A stretch of DNA of 64,000 nt, taken from NCBI GenBank assembly GCA_026671195.1, contig JAPOHD010000068.1, positions 124,001-188,000 of the forward strand, read 5' to 3'. Positions 17,215-25,739 of this stretch are shown piece after piece; the stretch's first letter is position 1; every line of letters begins with the position of its first letter. The position numbers and the translations under genes are program-made. Under the pieces are notes generated by a model. That model was given only the letters and a program-made list of their open reading frames with translations, was not told where the DNA came from and ran no database searches. The stretch is from Draconibacterium aestuarii. GTDB lineage: Bacteria; Bacteroidota; Bacteroidia; Bacteroidales; Prolixibacteraceae.

Positions 17215-18309
17215 ATGTTATTATCTTTATATCAAGCGAAAATCAAAAGTCTATTTGTGGATAAAAAACGAGTTAAAATCTGGCCGGTAAAACGCATCAT
17301 ACCTCACCTGCTTTTTTGGTTGTTTTATGTCTTGTTTTTTGGTTTATTCTATGGGAAATACGGTCACGATTATCGGTTACATTTAATAGAAACATCGTGT
17401 ATGTTACCTTTTGTTATGGTGGCAACTTATACCACTATTTATGTTATTCTGCCCTTTTACCTGAAAACACGAAAACCGGTGCCAAGTGTGTTTATGGCTG
17501 TAGTTCTATTGGTTTTGATAACACTTGGTGAACGGATTTTTATCAGGTACTTAAATGGTTTACCCATTAACACGGAAACTCTGTTTGGAATATCATCGCT
17601 GTACCTGATGTTGGAAACTAATTTTATGGTGGCACTGGGGTTTACCGTAAAATTTTTGAAAAAATGGTTCGAGCAACAACAGGAGAAACACGAAATGGAG
17701 AAGAAACATCTTCAATCCGAGTTAAATGTTTTGAAAGCACAGTTAAATCCCCATTTCCTGTTTAATACCATGAATAACCTTTACGCACTTTCTATTGAAA
17801 AATCGTCGAAGACTTCGGAAGGAATTGCAAAAATATCAGACCTTTTGCGCTCGGTTTTGTACGAATGTAACGACTCGGAGATGGCGCTCTACAAAGAAGT
17901 TAAACTAATTGAGAATTATATCGATTTGGAAAAAATGCGTTATGGCGATCAGTTAAATGTTAGTTTTACGGTAACAGGTTCCGTTGAAGATGCAAAAATT
18001 GCACCAATGATGCTGTTTACATTTGTGGAAAATTGTTTTAAGCATGGCAGCAGTAACTTTGAAACGCCTTTTATAACCATTAAGCTGGACGTAAATGAGA
18101 ATGAGATTTTTTTTGAATCGGAAAACAGTAAGCCACCTTACCAAAAACAAGTAATGGAAAGGAATATTGGAGGCATTGGTTTGGCTAATGTAAAAAAGCG
18201 ACTTGAAATACTTTATCCGGGGAATTATGAATTAATTTGTGGCGATAAAAACTGTTGCTATAAAGTAAGTTTGCGAATTAAACGAATGATGCGAAGAAAG
18301 GCCATTTAA
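17215..18309 (+). CDS. LytS/YehU-type sensor histidine kinase (kinase 1 of 3)
   Basis: Using the ATG at 17215 the protein has 364 residues; an in-frame ATG at 17116 would add 33 residues but abuts a terminator hairpin. Four membrane segments occupy roughly residues 25-150 (starting HLLFWLFYVLFFGLFYG). A cytoplasmic helix leads to the His_kinase domain with the phosphoacceptor H180 in LNPHFLFNTMNNLYALS, the N-box FTFVENCFKHGSS, and a G-box GIGLANVKKRLEILYP. All residues needed for autophosphorylation are present. It should be an inner-membrane sensor that phosphorylates a LytTR regulator, here most likely the one encoded at 20583. No extracytoplasmic sensor domain of size is visible, so it may sense the membrane itself. 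Confidence 0.9.
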   Translation: MLLSLYQAKIKSLFVDKKRVKIWPVKRIIPHLLFWLFYVLFFGLFYGKYGHDYRLHLIETSCMLPFVMVATYTTIYVILPFYLKTRKPVPSVFMAVVLLVLITLGERIFIRYLNGLPINTETLFGISSLYLMLETNFMVALGFTVKFLKKWFEQQQEKHEMEKKHLQSELNVLKAQLNPHFLFNTMNNLYALSIEKSSKTSEGIAKISDLLRSVLYECNDSEMALYKEVKLIENYIDLEKMRYGDQLNVSFTVTGSVEDAKIAPMMLFTFVENCFKHGSSNFETPFITIKLDVNENEIFFESENSKPPYQKQVMERNIGGIGLANVKKRLEILYPGNYELICGDKNCCYKVSLRIKRMMRRKAI

Positions 18310-18402
18310 TTTATCTGAATCGTAGACGAACATGGCACATAGGTGACCTGTTAGCCAGGAGCCGGATTTCAGAGACTACTGAGAGTTGTGAATAATACAG
18401 AA

Positions 18403-19494
18403 ATGAATAAACTGTTGTATAATAATCGTTTTTTATACCGGGGAAGCAGACATATTTTGTTTTTTTGCTTTACTGTGCTTTGTTTTTCGGTAATATTGTA
18501 CGTACAGAATGGATCCGAAAATTTTTCGCATACTTTTGGAGTAACATTCAGCAACGCACTTTTTTTCTTTGGTTACGCTTATATTACAATTTTTCTGCTT
18601 ATTCCCGAATTTCTGCTAAAAGGGAAAATATTGTGGTTTCTTTTATTGCTTTTACTCATTGGAGTTGGTTTGTCGGCCATTAAACTTGTAACTTCTGATT
18701 TTATTTTCTACTCATCAATAGCTCCCGAAAATGTGGAACGTACCGGGGTTATGAATCTTCGCTTTATTGTGGTGAACACAAAGGATATGACTTTTATTGT
18801 GGCGCTTTTTTGTATTACAAAATATGTAAAAGATTACCTGTTTGCCGAGAACCAGCGCAAAATGCTGGAGAAGCAAAACAAAGAAGCACAGAGCACACTT
18901 CTTCAATCCCAGTTCGATCCGCATTTCATGTTTAATACCATTAATAATTTATATGCACTTTCGCTGCTTAATCCTGTAAAAACGAACGAGGTGATACGAC
19001 GTATGAAAATTGTTTTGTCGTATATAATCGAAGAGAGTCGGAAAAATCTTGTTTGGCTAAGCGATGAGGTTGAACTGGTGGAAAACTATATTTCGCTTGA
19101 ACAACTGCGTTATGGGAAACGACTTAAAGTTGAATTCGTTACACATGGGAATATTGAAGCACTGAAAATACCTCCAATGGTTTTATTTCTGTTGGTTGAA
19201 AACAGTTTTAAACACGGGAGCAGTCTCGATGCCGGCACTCCATGGATTAAAATTGATGTGAGGGCAGAATCAGGAAAAATAACTCTTTCGGCCGAGAACA
19301 GTAAACCCAAAACAATTTTAAAGCATGATTTTGATATTGAAAAGGGGAGAGGTTTTAAAAGTTTAAAGAAAAGACTGGATATTATTTATCAGCCACAAGG
19401 ATATCAATTGAAAATTGAAGAACAGGATGTATTTTTTAAAGTGTTATTGGAATTAAAAGAGAACATTGAATTTAGGCAAACTACATATCGATAA
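18403..19494 (+). CDS. LytS-type sensor histidine kinase (kinase 2 of 3)
   Basis: The ATG at 18403 gives 363 residues; a GTG five codons upstream is an alternative. Four membrane segments lie in the first 140 residues (HILFFCFTVLCFSVILYV, NALFFFGYAYITIFLLIPEFLL and two more). The phosphoacceptor is intact (FDPHFMFNTINNLYALS, His near residue 174) and the N-box is FLLVENSFKHGSS. The G-box is weaker than in kinase 1: RGFKSLKKRLDIIY instead of GIGLANVKKRL. It is about 93 bp downstream of kinase 1 and runs straight into kinase 3, so the genes form one operon. It shares the sensor layout of kinase 1, suggesting duplication. Confidence 0.88.
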   Translation: MNKLLYNNRFLYRGSRHILFFCFTVLCFSVILYVQNGSENFSHTFGVTFSNALFFFGYAYITIFLLIPEFLLKGKILWFLLLLLLIGVGLSAIKLVTSDFIFYSSIAPENVERTGVMNLRFIVVNTKDMTFIVALFCITKYVKDYLFAENQRKMLEKQNKEAQSTLLQSQFDPHFMFNTINNLYALSLLNPVKTNEVIRRMKIVLSYIIEESRKNLVWLSDEVELVENYISLEQLRYGKRLKVEFVTHGNIEALKIPPMVLFLLVENSFKHGSSLDAGTPWIKIDVRAESGKITLSAENSKPKTILKHDFDIEKGRGFKSLKKRLDIIYQPQGYQLKIEEQDVFFKVLLELKENIEFRQTTYR

Positions 19495-19501
19495 AAAGGA
19501 A

Positions 19502-20503
19502 ATGATTTTACACACCATCTTTTGGATGGCCTGGGTGATTTCTTTTACGTTTATTCAATCTTTGAATGAGGGAATAGATGCGTGCTTGGTTTGGTTGATG
19601 TATTATATAATAACGCTACCCATTTTTATTACGCACACCTATTTAATCGCTTATTGGTTATTGCCGAAAACCTTTTTTACCGGGCGTTATATTCTTTTTG
19701 GAAGTGCCATTATTTTGCTCCTGTTTATTTTTTCTGTGCTTGAACTGCTGGTAAGTAATTACCTTGTATTTGGGATTTTCGATAAAAACCGGATGTTTGG
19801 CCCCGGGTATTTGAATTTTCAGAATATACTGATTAGCGGGATCGGGAATCACTATATAATATTGGTATTTATTGCAATAAAGGCAGGAGGGTCGTGGTAC
19901 CGCACCGAGCATCAAAAAGAGAAATTATTACGTTCGAAAGTTGAAACAGAATTGGAAATCTTTCGTTATCAACTTCAGCCGAAAGTGGTTTATACACTGA
20001 TTGATGAACTGGAGGTTGTATCTACTCAACAACCCGATAACGCTCCGGAGATGATTATTAAAATCTCCAACTTTTTAAATGGATTTTTATTCGAAAGCAA
20101 AGAAGAACTGATACCGTTACAATTGGAAGTAAAATTGATTAAAGAGTTTTTGGAAATACACAAACATGCACTTGGAGAAAAAATTATCAGTAATTTTATT
20201 GTTAGCGGAAACCTGAAACCCTTTGTTGTTCCGCCGCTTTTGTTACTTCCATTAATAAATAATGCAATAAAAATGATGTATGAATGTAACAAAACGTTCG
20301 AAAGTACAGTCATTATAAAAGCGGAGAAGAAATACCTGCTCTTTTCGTTTTCACTCTGGAGTGATTACGAATTCAGGCTTCCCGACGACGAAAATATGAA
20401 AATAACGAAAAAACGGCTAAAATATAATTTCCCCGGAAAACATAGGTTAGTCGAGAATATTGACAGCAATTTTAGAGAGTTCAGCTTAGAGATTTTTACC
20501 TGA
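19502..20503 (+). CDS. LytS-like protein, predicted pseudokinase (3 of 3)
   Basis: The ATG at 19502, preceded by AAGGA, gives 333 residues; an upstream TTG would overlap kinase 2. Four membrane segments occupy about residues 5-140. The His_kinase region aligns with kinases 1 and 2, but the motif xNPHFLFNT reads LQPKVVYTL: the phosphoacceptor His is Lys161. The N-box keeps one Asn (LLPLINNAIKMM) but loses the Glu and the KHG, and the glycine-rich G-box is absent (MKITKKRLKYNFPG). It therefore should neither bind ATP normally nor autophosphorylate. A regulatory partner of the two active kinases, by heterodimerisation, is the simplest reading (inference). Seven bp separate it from kinase 2. Confidence 0.85.
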   Translation: MILHTIFWMAWVISFTFIQSLNEGIDACLVWLMYYIITLPIFITHTYLIAYWLLPKTFFTGRYILFGSAIILLLFIFSVLELLVSNYLVFGIFDKNRMFGPGYLNFQNILISGIGNHYIILVFIAIKAGGSWYRTEHQKEKLLRSKVETELEIFRYQLQPKVVYTLIDELEVVSTQQPDNAPEMIIKISNFLNGFLFESKEELIPLQLEVKLIKEFLEIHKHALGEKIISNFIVSGNLKPFVVPPLLLLPLINNAIKMMYECNKTFESTVIIKAEKKYLLFSFSLWSDYEFRLPDDENMKITKKRLKYNFPGKHRLVENIDSNFREFSLEIFT

Positions 20504-20582
20504 AGTGTAATAAAAAAAGAAAAAAGGGTACTAGTCTTTAAAGCAGACAGAAAACAAAAACGAAAGCTAATCCGTATTTACC

Positions 20583-21305
20583 ATGAAAACTAAATGCCTC
20601 ATTATTGATGATGAGCCTCTCGCACGTGATTTGATGAGAAGCCACATTGAAAAACTGGAGAATTTTGAAATTTGTGCCGAATGTGGCGATGCCATGAAAG
20701 CCCTCCAGGAGTTGCATAAACATAAAATCGATCTAATGTTTATGGACATTCAGATGCCCCAAATTACAGGAGTTGAGTTTCTGAAAACACTAAAAAATCC
20801 TCCCAAAGTAATTATTACAACCGCTTATCGCGAGTATGCTTTAGATGGTTTCGAATTGGATGTTGTGGACTATTTATTAAAACCCATCACATTCGAACGT
20901 TTTCTGAAATCGATAAATAAATATTACCAGGCATCGCAGGACGAGGTTGTAAATGTGCAGCCGGCAGCCGTTAGCAATGGAACTTCGGAAGAAGCCTTTA
21001 TTTATGTGAAAGAAAACAAAAAGGTGGTAAAGGTGCATTTAAACGAAATTCTTTATGTAGAAGGTTTAAGCGAGTATGTGCAGATTTACACTTCCGAAAA
21101 GAAGATCATTACCAAAACCAGTATGACCAACATGGCAGATAAGTTGCCCGACAATAATTTTATCCGCATTCATAAGTCGTTTATTGTTTCACTTTCAAAA
21201 ATTGAAGCATTTACATCGAACAGTATTGAAGTGCCCGGAAAAGAATTGCCCATTGGTCGCAGTTATAAGAATTCGGTTTTGGAAGTTCTACAGGTGCAGG
21301 GGTAG
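20583..21305 (+). CDS. LytTR family response regulator
   Basis: 240 residues: an N-terminal receiver domain (about 1-120) with the acidic pair DDE (9-11), the phosphorylation site Asp in LMFMDIQMP, the T in ITTAY and the K in LLKPI, then a linker and a C-terminal LytTR DNA-binding domain (about 140-240; FIYVKENKKVVKVHLNEILYVEGLSEYVQIYT, and FIRIHKSFIVSLSKIEAF). LytTR proteins bind direct repeats upstream of their targets. It follows the three LytS-like genes by 79 bp on the same strand and is their evident partner. Confidence 0.95.
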   Translation: MKTKCLIIDDEPLARDLMRSHIEKLENFEICAECGDAMKALQELHKHKIDLMFMDIQMPQITGVEFLKTLKNPPKVIITTAYREYALDGFELDVVDYLLKPITFERFLKSINKYYQASQDEVVNVQPAAVSNGTSEEAFIYVKENKKVVKVHLNEILYVEGLSEYVQIYTSEKKIITKTSMTNMADKLPDNNFIRIHKSFIVSLSKIEAFTSNSIEVPGKELPIGRSYKNSVLEVLQVQG

Positions 21306-21387
21306 AAAAGTGAATGGGCAGCCTGTTTGGTGTTAAGCAGGTCGAATTTGAAGGCACAAACACAGTCACCGTTTTTTGGTTTATACT

Positions 21388-21413
21388 TATCGGTTAGGTA
21401 AAACTAACTGATA
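21388..21413. terminator. Hairpin between convergent genes
   Basis: TATCGGTTAG (21388-21397) pairs with CTAACTGATA (21404-21413), one G-T pair, 6-nt loop. There is no strong T-run on either side. Confidence 0.4.
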
Positions 21414-21418
21414 GGTTG

Positions 21419-22015
21419 TTATGTATTAAGAGGTAATGAGGGATCCGTTTGAGCGTAATTCTCAAATAGTCTCCAAAGCCTTAAAATTCCGGAATCCGGT
21501 TCATCTGCCGATTTTATTGGCGATAGGCCAAGCATTTTTTCCCGAACAGAGTTAATCGACAGCAGGTTTTTTGATATTGACTTTTGAATTGAAACTGAAT
21601 TGACCAAAAGAGCAATTACTGTTTTTAAAGTGGCAGCCCGAACTCTGATAGTGTGTTTCGAAAATTTTGCAGGGTGAATGTGAATATAGTGTGTGTGCGA
21701 ATTGCCTTTTTTTACTAACCATTCTGATTGGTCGGAAAGAGTCATTTTTTTATAATTGGCACCCTTTAACCAGTGGGTAAATTTCTCTTCATCATTAATC
21801 TCTTTTTGCTGGAAAAAACGGATACTTTCGTTACAAATTTGCTGAACACTCAACGATCCGAGATAAAAATCGATCAGGTTATTCCCAATCAACAGAAGAT
21901 CATTTTTAACTTTTGGCAGTTCCATGGTTTTCCAATATCCAATTTCACTTAATAAAAACCGAAAGTGGTGTTTTTGTGGATTAAATGTTATCGGAACTGG
22001 AATTTTTACCGGCAT
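21419..22015 (-). CDS. Hypothetical protein, 198 residues
   Basis: Not recognised. It has no signal peptide or membrane segment. A Trp/Tyr-rich N-terminal part (ITFNPQKHHFRFLLSEIGYW) is followed by a helical middle and a basic segment with several His (GNSHTHYIHIHPAKFSKHTIRVRAATLKTVIALL, about residues 108-140). It is divergent from the class IV aminotransferase-like gene with only 48 bp between the starts, so the two may share a control region. A role next to that gene is possible but the sequence gives no function. Confidence 0.6.
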   Translation of the reverse strand: MPVKIPVPITFNPQKHHFRFLLSEIGYWKTMELPKVKNDLLLIGNNLIDFYLGSLSVQQICNESIRFFQQKEINDEEKFTHWLKGANYKKMTLSDQSEWLVKKGNSHTHYIHIHPAKFSKHTIRVRAATLKTVIALLVNSVSIQKSISKNLLSINSVREKMLGLSPIKSADEPDSGILRLWRLFENYAQTDPSLPLNT

Positions 22016-22063
22016 TCTTATCGCTTTACAAACAATTCAATAAATTTACCACAAATCAGCATA

Positions 22064-22864
22064 ATGGCACTCTTACCAATTTATAAATATTTTTGTTTTA
22101 ACGACGAAATCAAGTCGGTTTCAGAATTTGTTCCATCAGAAAATGAGGGGGGGATTTACGAAGTTCTTCGCGTGGTAAACGGTGTCCCATTATTTCTCGA
22201 AGATCATTTGGAGCGGTTTTTCAAATCAGCGTATATTGCGGGGAAAGAGATAAAGTTTTCTTCCAGCCAGATTCGATCGTTTTTAATGCGATTAATTGAA
22301 ACCGATAATGTTGAAACCGGGAATATCCTTCTTTCGTGCAAAACCAATTTAAAGGCGTTTTTTATTGCACATAAATATCCTTCCAAGGAAGACTACAAAA
22401 AAGGTGTAAGCTGTGGAATTCTGCATGCTGAGCGTGAGAATCCGAATGCCAAAGTATTTCAAACTTCAGTAAGACAACAAGCCAATGATTTAATTGAGGC
22501 AAGTGAATTGTACGAAGTACTGTTGGTTGATAAAAAGGAGCGAATTACCGAAGGAAGCAGAAGCAATGTGTTTTTTGTAAAAGGTGATAAAATAATTACT
22601 CCGAAAGCAAAAAAGGTATTGCTTGGTATAACTCGGCAAAAAACTTTTTATTGTGCTGCAGAATTGGGGTTGGTAGTAACAGAAAAGAATGTGAAATTAA
22701 ATGATTTGGCTGGTTACGATGCGTTATTTATTACCGGGACCTCACCCAAAATTTTACCGGTTAAACAAGTCGCAGAAACAAGTTTTGATCCTAAAAACAA
22801 GGTGGTTAAAATATTAATTGAAAAATATGATTTTTTAATTGATGAGTACATAAAAAACGCCTGA
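22064..22864 (+). CDS. Class IV aminotransferase-like protein (PabC/IlvE fold), PLP lysine not found
   Basis: The ATG at 22064 (MALLPIYKYFCFNDE) gives 266 residues, the usual size for 4-amino-4-deoxychorismate lyase or D-amino-acid/branched-chain aminotransferase relatives. Fold type IV motifs are present: a YEVLRVVNGVPLFLEDHLERF N-terminal region, LYEVLLVD, ITEGSRSNVFFV (residues 161-172) and DALFITGTSPKILPV. The position where PabC has Lys in KHLN and IlvE has Lys in KAGGN reads TSVRQQAND here, with Arg137 or Gln138 in place of the PLP-binding Lys. Either the family uses another lysine (K130 lies seven residues earlier) or the protein is not a normal transaminase. It would act in folate or amino-acid metabolism if active. 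Confidence 0.8.
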   Translation: MALLPIYKYFCFNDEIKSVSEFVPSENEGGIYEVLRVVNGVPLFLEDHLERFFKSAYIAGKEIKFSSSQIRSFLMRLIETDNVETGNILLSCKTNLKAFFIAHKYPSKEDYKKGVSCGILHAERENPNAKVFQTSVRQQANDLIEASELYEVLLVDKKERITEGSRSNVFFVKGDKIITPKAKKVLLGITRQKTFYCAAELGLVVTEKNVKLNDLAGYDALFITGTSPKILPVKQVAETSFDPKNKVVKILIEKYDFLIDEYIKNA

Positions 22865-22896
22865 CTTGTATCGCCAGACGTTTCTTGTTTTTATCG
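22856..22896. terminator. Hairpin with T-tract between convergent genes
   Basis: An imperfect stem joins ACGCCTG (22857-22863) with CCAGACGT (22876-22883), followed by TTCTTGTTTTTATC on the plus strand. It would serve both the class IV gene and the dehydrogenase gene. Confidence 0.45.
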
Positions 22897-22902
22897 TTGA
22901 AT

Positions 22903-24063
22903 CTACAATCTGTCTTTTAAAATTTCTTCAACTTCTTTGAAATCGATATCACCTTTTTCGCCAAGTTTTATCCCACTTTTTTCGAAACGAGATGTGATTT
23001 TTGCAATGGTATCAACCGGAACATCATAATCTGGCAGTTTGGTTGAAATTCCAACCGATTCAAAAAAATCAACTGTTTTTGCAATGGCAGCATCAATTCT
23101 TTCGTCATCGGTTCCTGCGTTAATACCCCAGATTCGCTCACCATATTGCAAAATTTTATCTTTTTTATTGTGGCGTTTAATGTGCATCATTCCAGGTAAA
23201 ACAATAGCCAGGGTTCGTGCATGATCAATTCCATGGTAGGCAGTTAATTCGTGTCCAATCATGTGTGTGGCCCAATCTTGCGGAACACCAACGGCAATAA
23301 TCCCATTTAATGCCATGGTAGCACTCCACATAAAATTGGCAGCTGCCTGGTAATCTTTTCTGTCGGATAATACTTTTGGTCCTTCTTCAATTAAAGTTGT
23401 TAAAATGCCCTCGGCCCAGCGGTCTTGTAGTGGCGAATTAACATCAAAAGTCAGGTACTGTTCAAATACATGTACAAATGCGTCCACCACTCCGTTGGCA
23501 ACCTGTTTGTCGGGCAGTGTAAATACACATTCAGGATCGAGGATGGAGAATTGTGGCAGAACAAATGGCGAACCAAATGCTTTTTTCTCTTGTGTGGCCA
23601 TTTTGGTAACCACAGCGTTCCCATTCATTTCCGAACCGGTGGCCGGCAAAGTTAAAACTGCACCCAAAGGAAGTGCTTTTTCAACATTAACGATTCCTCT
23701 TTTTTCCATAAAATCCCAGGGATCGCCATTTTCGTAAAGTGCTCCGGCTGCAATAAATTTGGTTGCGTCAACTACCGAGCCGCCGCCCACAGCCAGCAGA
23801 AAGTCAATTTCTTCAGCCTTTACAAGTTCTATGGCTTTCATACAGGTTTCGTAATGAGGATTTGGTTCAATTCCACCAAATTCCACCAGATTAAAATCTT
23901 TCAGAGCATTTTTAACCTGATCGTAAACACCGGTACGTTTTATGCTGCCTCCGCCATAGGTAAGCAAAACTTTTGCATCTTTGGGAATTTCATCGGCAAC
24001 TTTTGATATGGTTTCTTTTCCAAAAATAATTTTTACCGGATTTTTGTATTCAAAATTGTACAT
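22903..24063 (-). CDS. Iron-containing alcohol dehydrogenase (BdhA/YqhD type)
   Basis: 386 residues of the group III dehydrogenase family, starting MYNFEYKNPVKIIFGKETI. The NAD(P)-binding Rossmann part includes YGGGSIKRTGVYDQV and AVGGGSVVDATKFIA. The metal site is complete: Asp and His in DAFVHVFEQYL, and two His in MIGHELTAYHGIDHARTLA. These enzymes reduce aldehydes such as butanal with NAD(P)H, using Fe or Zn. The GGGS motif after Tyr fits the NADP(H)-preferring YqhD/butanol dehydrogenase group. It stands alone between convergent and divergent neighbours. Likely cytoplasmic, used for fermentation or aldehyde detoxification. Confidence 0.93.
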   Translation of the reverse strand: MYNFEYKNPVKIIFGKETISKVADEIPKDAKVLLTYGGGSIKRTGVYDQVKNALKDFNLVEFGGIEPNPHYETCMKAIELVKAEEIDFLLAVGGGSVVDATKFIAAGALYENGDPWDFMEKRGIVNVEKALPLGAVLTLPATGSEMNGNAVVTKMATQEKKAFGSPFVLPQFSILDPECVFTLPDKQVANGVVDAFVHVFEQYLTFDVNSPLQDRWAEGILTTLIEEGPKVLSDRKDYQAAANFMWSATMALNGIIAVGVPQDWATHMIGHELTAYHGIDHARTLAIVLPGMMHIKRHNKKDKILQYGERIWGINAGTDDERIDAAIAKTVDFFESVGISTKLPDYDVPVDTIAKITSRFEKSGIKLGEKGDIDFKEVEEILKDRL

Positions 24064-24135
24064 GAGTTGTGTATTTTTAATTCATTTGATAGTTCTAACA
24101 AAACTAACGTATTATTGATTAGCGTAACCTAAAAA

Positions 24136-24723
24136 ATGTTTCGAAAATTAAAATCAAATACAGATTCAGATTTTAGGACTGAAATTCCGCAATATTCTGA
24201 CGAAAAAATTGTGGATATCCTAAAAAAACGAGATTATTATCAACCCGAAGCGACCAAACTCGCCATAGAAGTTGCTATTAAACGGGGAATTATTTTTTCG
24301 GAGCAGGACCTGTTTTCAGATGAATACAACGTAGAAGAATTAGATCGGTCGCTCTTTCCTAAAATTCATGATCCTAAAATTCAAAAAAGAATACGGAAAA
24401 GTATAGCCCGTAGTTTGGTGATTTGCGGAATAATGCCCATTGTTTTTGGTTTGCTTCAATCGAATAAAGGAAATAAAGTTGAAGGAAGTTTAATACTCCT
24501 GTTTGGTGTATTATGGATTTTTGTTTCGGCTCAGTTGATAAAAAACTACCATAAAACTTTTGTGATCATGCTTTTGGCTGGTGCATTTTTGTCGTTGGTG
24601 TATATTGTAACAAAACTAATATTGCTCCATCGGTTTATTTTTATGGACTTTTTTATTGCGTCCATTTTATTTCTACTTATCGCTTATGGTTTGCTGTTTA
24701 TCAAAAACATTTCCAAAAAGTGA
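24136..24723 (+). CDS. Hypothetical membrane protein, four predicted segments
   Basis: 195 residues. A soluble N-terminal part (about 1-90) contains YSDEKIVDILKKRDYYQPEATKLAIEVAIKRGII, a short helical motif seen in many Bacteroidota membrane proteins of unknown role. Four membrane segments follow, at about 96-112, 118-136, 140-165 and 170-190. No catalytic motif is seen. It starts 72 bp after the dehydrogenase start in the opposite direction, so the two genes share an upstream region. Confidence 0.7.
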   Translation: MFRKLKSNTDSDFRTEIPQYSDEKIVDILKKRDYYQPEATKLAIEVAIKRGIIFSEQDLFSDEYNVEELDRSLFPKIHDPKIQKRIRKSIARSLVICGIMPIVFGLLQSNKGNKVEGSLILLFGVLWIFVSAQLIKNYHKTFVIMLLAGAFLSLVYIVTKLILLHRFIFMDFFIASILFLLIAYGLLFIKNISKK

Positions 24724-24892
24724 CTAAAAGGTTAGAGCAGGTATCCTTTCGTCTTTAAGTAACGTTTATCTACTAAAACAGTTCGTTGGTCGAATTAGAT
24801 ATGTGTAAAAGAATTATCTCCACTATTTTTGACAAGTGTGTTTGCTGCAAAAGTTGGCAGTGAAAACCTTTGAAACTTTAAGTCACACTGAG

Positions 24893-25588
24893 ATGAAAAA
24901 AACAGCTTGGATAACATTTATTCTCTTATTATCAGGTACAACTATTTTTGCACAAAATGATGAAGACTGGTATACGAAAGAATACTCGGTTGATCAATTT
25001 ACAAGAATTTATTTGGAAGGTGGTTTTAGAGTACTTTTAATTCAGGGTGATGAAAATAAGTTAGTTGTAAAAGCTTCAGACGATGATGTTTTTGATTATT
25101 TACAGGTAAAAGATAGGGGTGATGAATTGAGAATTGATATTGAGCCCGATCACATCACTTTTAACCGGATCGCACTGTACATAACTTTTAAGGATTTGGA
25201 AAAACTTCATATTGAAGGTGGTGTGCGTTTGCGTACTAATGGGTATTTAGATTTGAATGATTTTGATATGTATGTGGGTGGAGGTGCAAAAATTAATTTG
25301 GAAATGAAAGCTGATAATGTACATATTTTTGGTGAAGGAGGTGTGCTTTTCAATCTGGAAGGAGTGGCAGAGAGTCTGGATGTAAAACTTTCGGGAGCCG
25401 GCCATGTTGATGCCGACGATTTAAGGGTAAAAGATGCTTCGTTTCATATTGAAGGAGTAGGGACGGCAAGTGTATTTGCAACCAAAACATTATATGCAAA
25501 AATCGAGGGTGTTGGTAAGGTTTCGTACTCCGGAAATCCAAAAGTTACCAAAGATATTGAAGGGCTAGGAACAGTTTCCTCAAATTGA
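24893..25588 (+). CDS. Exported DUF2807 (GIN domain) protein
   Basis: The ATG at 24893 gives 231 residues with a signal peptide (MKKTAWITFILLLSGTTIFAQ). The mature part is a beta-helical GIN/DUF2807 domain: FTRIYLEGGFRVLLIQGDENKLVVKASDD followed by rungs such as LHIEGGVRLR, MYVGGGAKINLEM, VHIFGEGGVLFNLEG and VKLSGAGHVDADDL, ending with GLGTVSS. Such proteins lie in the periplasm or outer envelope; the function is not established, though the name putative autotransporter adhesin head is used. A longer frame from the GTG at 24836 would spoil the signal peptide. It ends before a strong terminator. Confidence 0.85.
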   Translation: MKKTAWITFILLLSGTTIFAQNDEDWYTKEYSVDQFTRIYLEGGFRVLLIQGDENKLVVKASDDDVFDYLQVKDRGDELRIDIEPDHITFNRIALYITFKDLEKLHIEGGVRLRTNGYLDLNDFDMYVGGGAKINLEMKADNVHIFGEGGVLFNLEGVAESLDVKLSGAGHVDADDLRVKDASFHIEGVGTASVFATKTLYAKIEGVGKVSYSGNPKVTKDIEGLGTVSSN

Positions 25589-25653
25589 AAAGATACTATC
25601 CGTACCGAAAATCATAGCTCGGTACATTTAATAAGGTTTGGTTTAGGTTTATT

Positions 25654-25684
25654 AAAGGCTGCTGGAGAGCAGCCTTTTTTTTAT
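25654..25684 (+). terminator. Strong Rho-independent terminator
   Basis: AAAGGCTGCT (25654-25663) pairs perfectly with AGCAGCCTTT (25668-25677) over GGAG and is followed by a T-run. It ends the DUF2807 gene. Confidence 0.9.
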
Positions 25685-25718
25685 AAAAAAAGGACAAACG
25701 TAAAAAGCTTGTCCTTTA
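25684..25718 (-). terminator. Terminator of the S41 peptidase gene
   Basis: On the minus strand AAAGGACAAG (from 25718) pairs with TTGTCCTTT and is followed by a T-run down to 25684. It lies 22 nt after the stop codon. Confidence 0.75.
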
Positions 25719-25739
25719 AAAAGTATTGTTTGTCTGATT

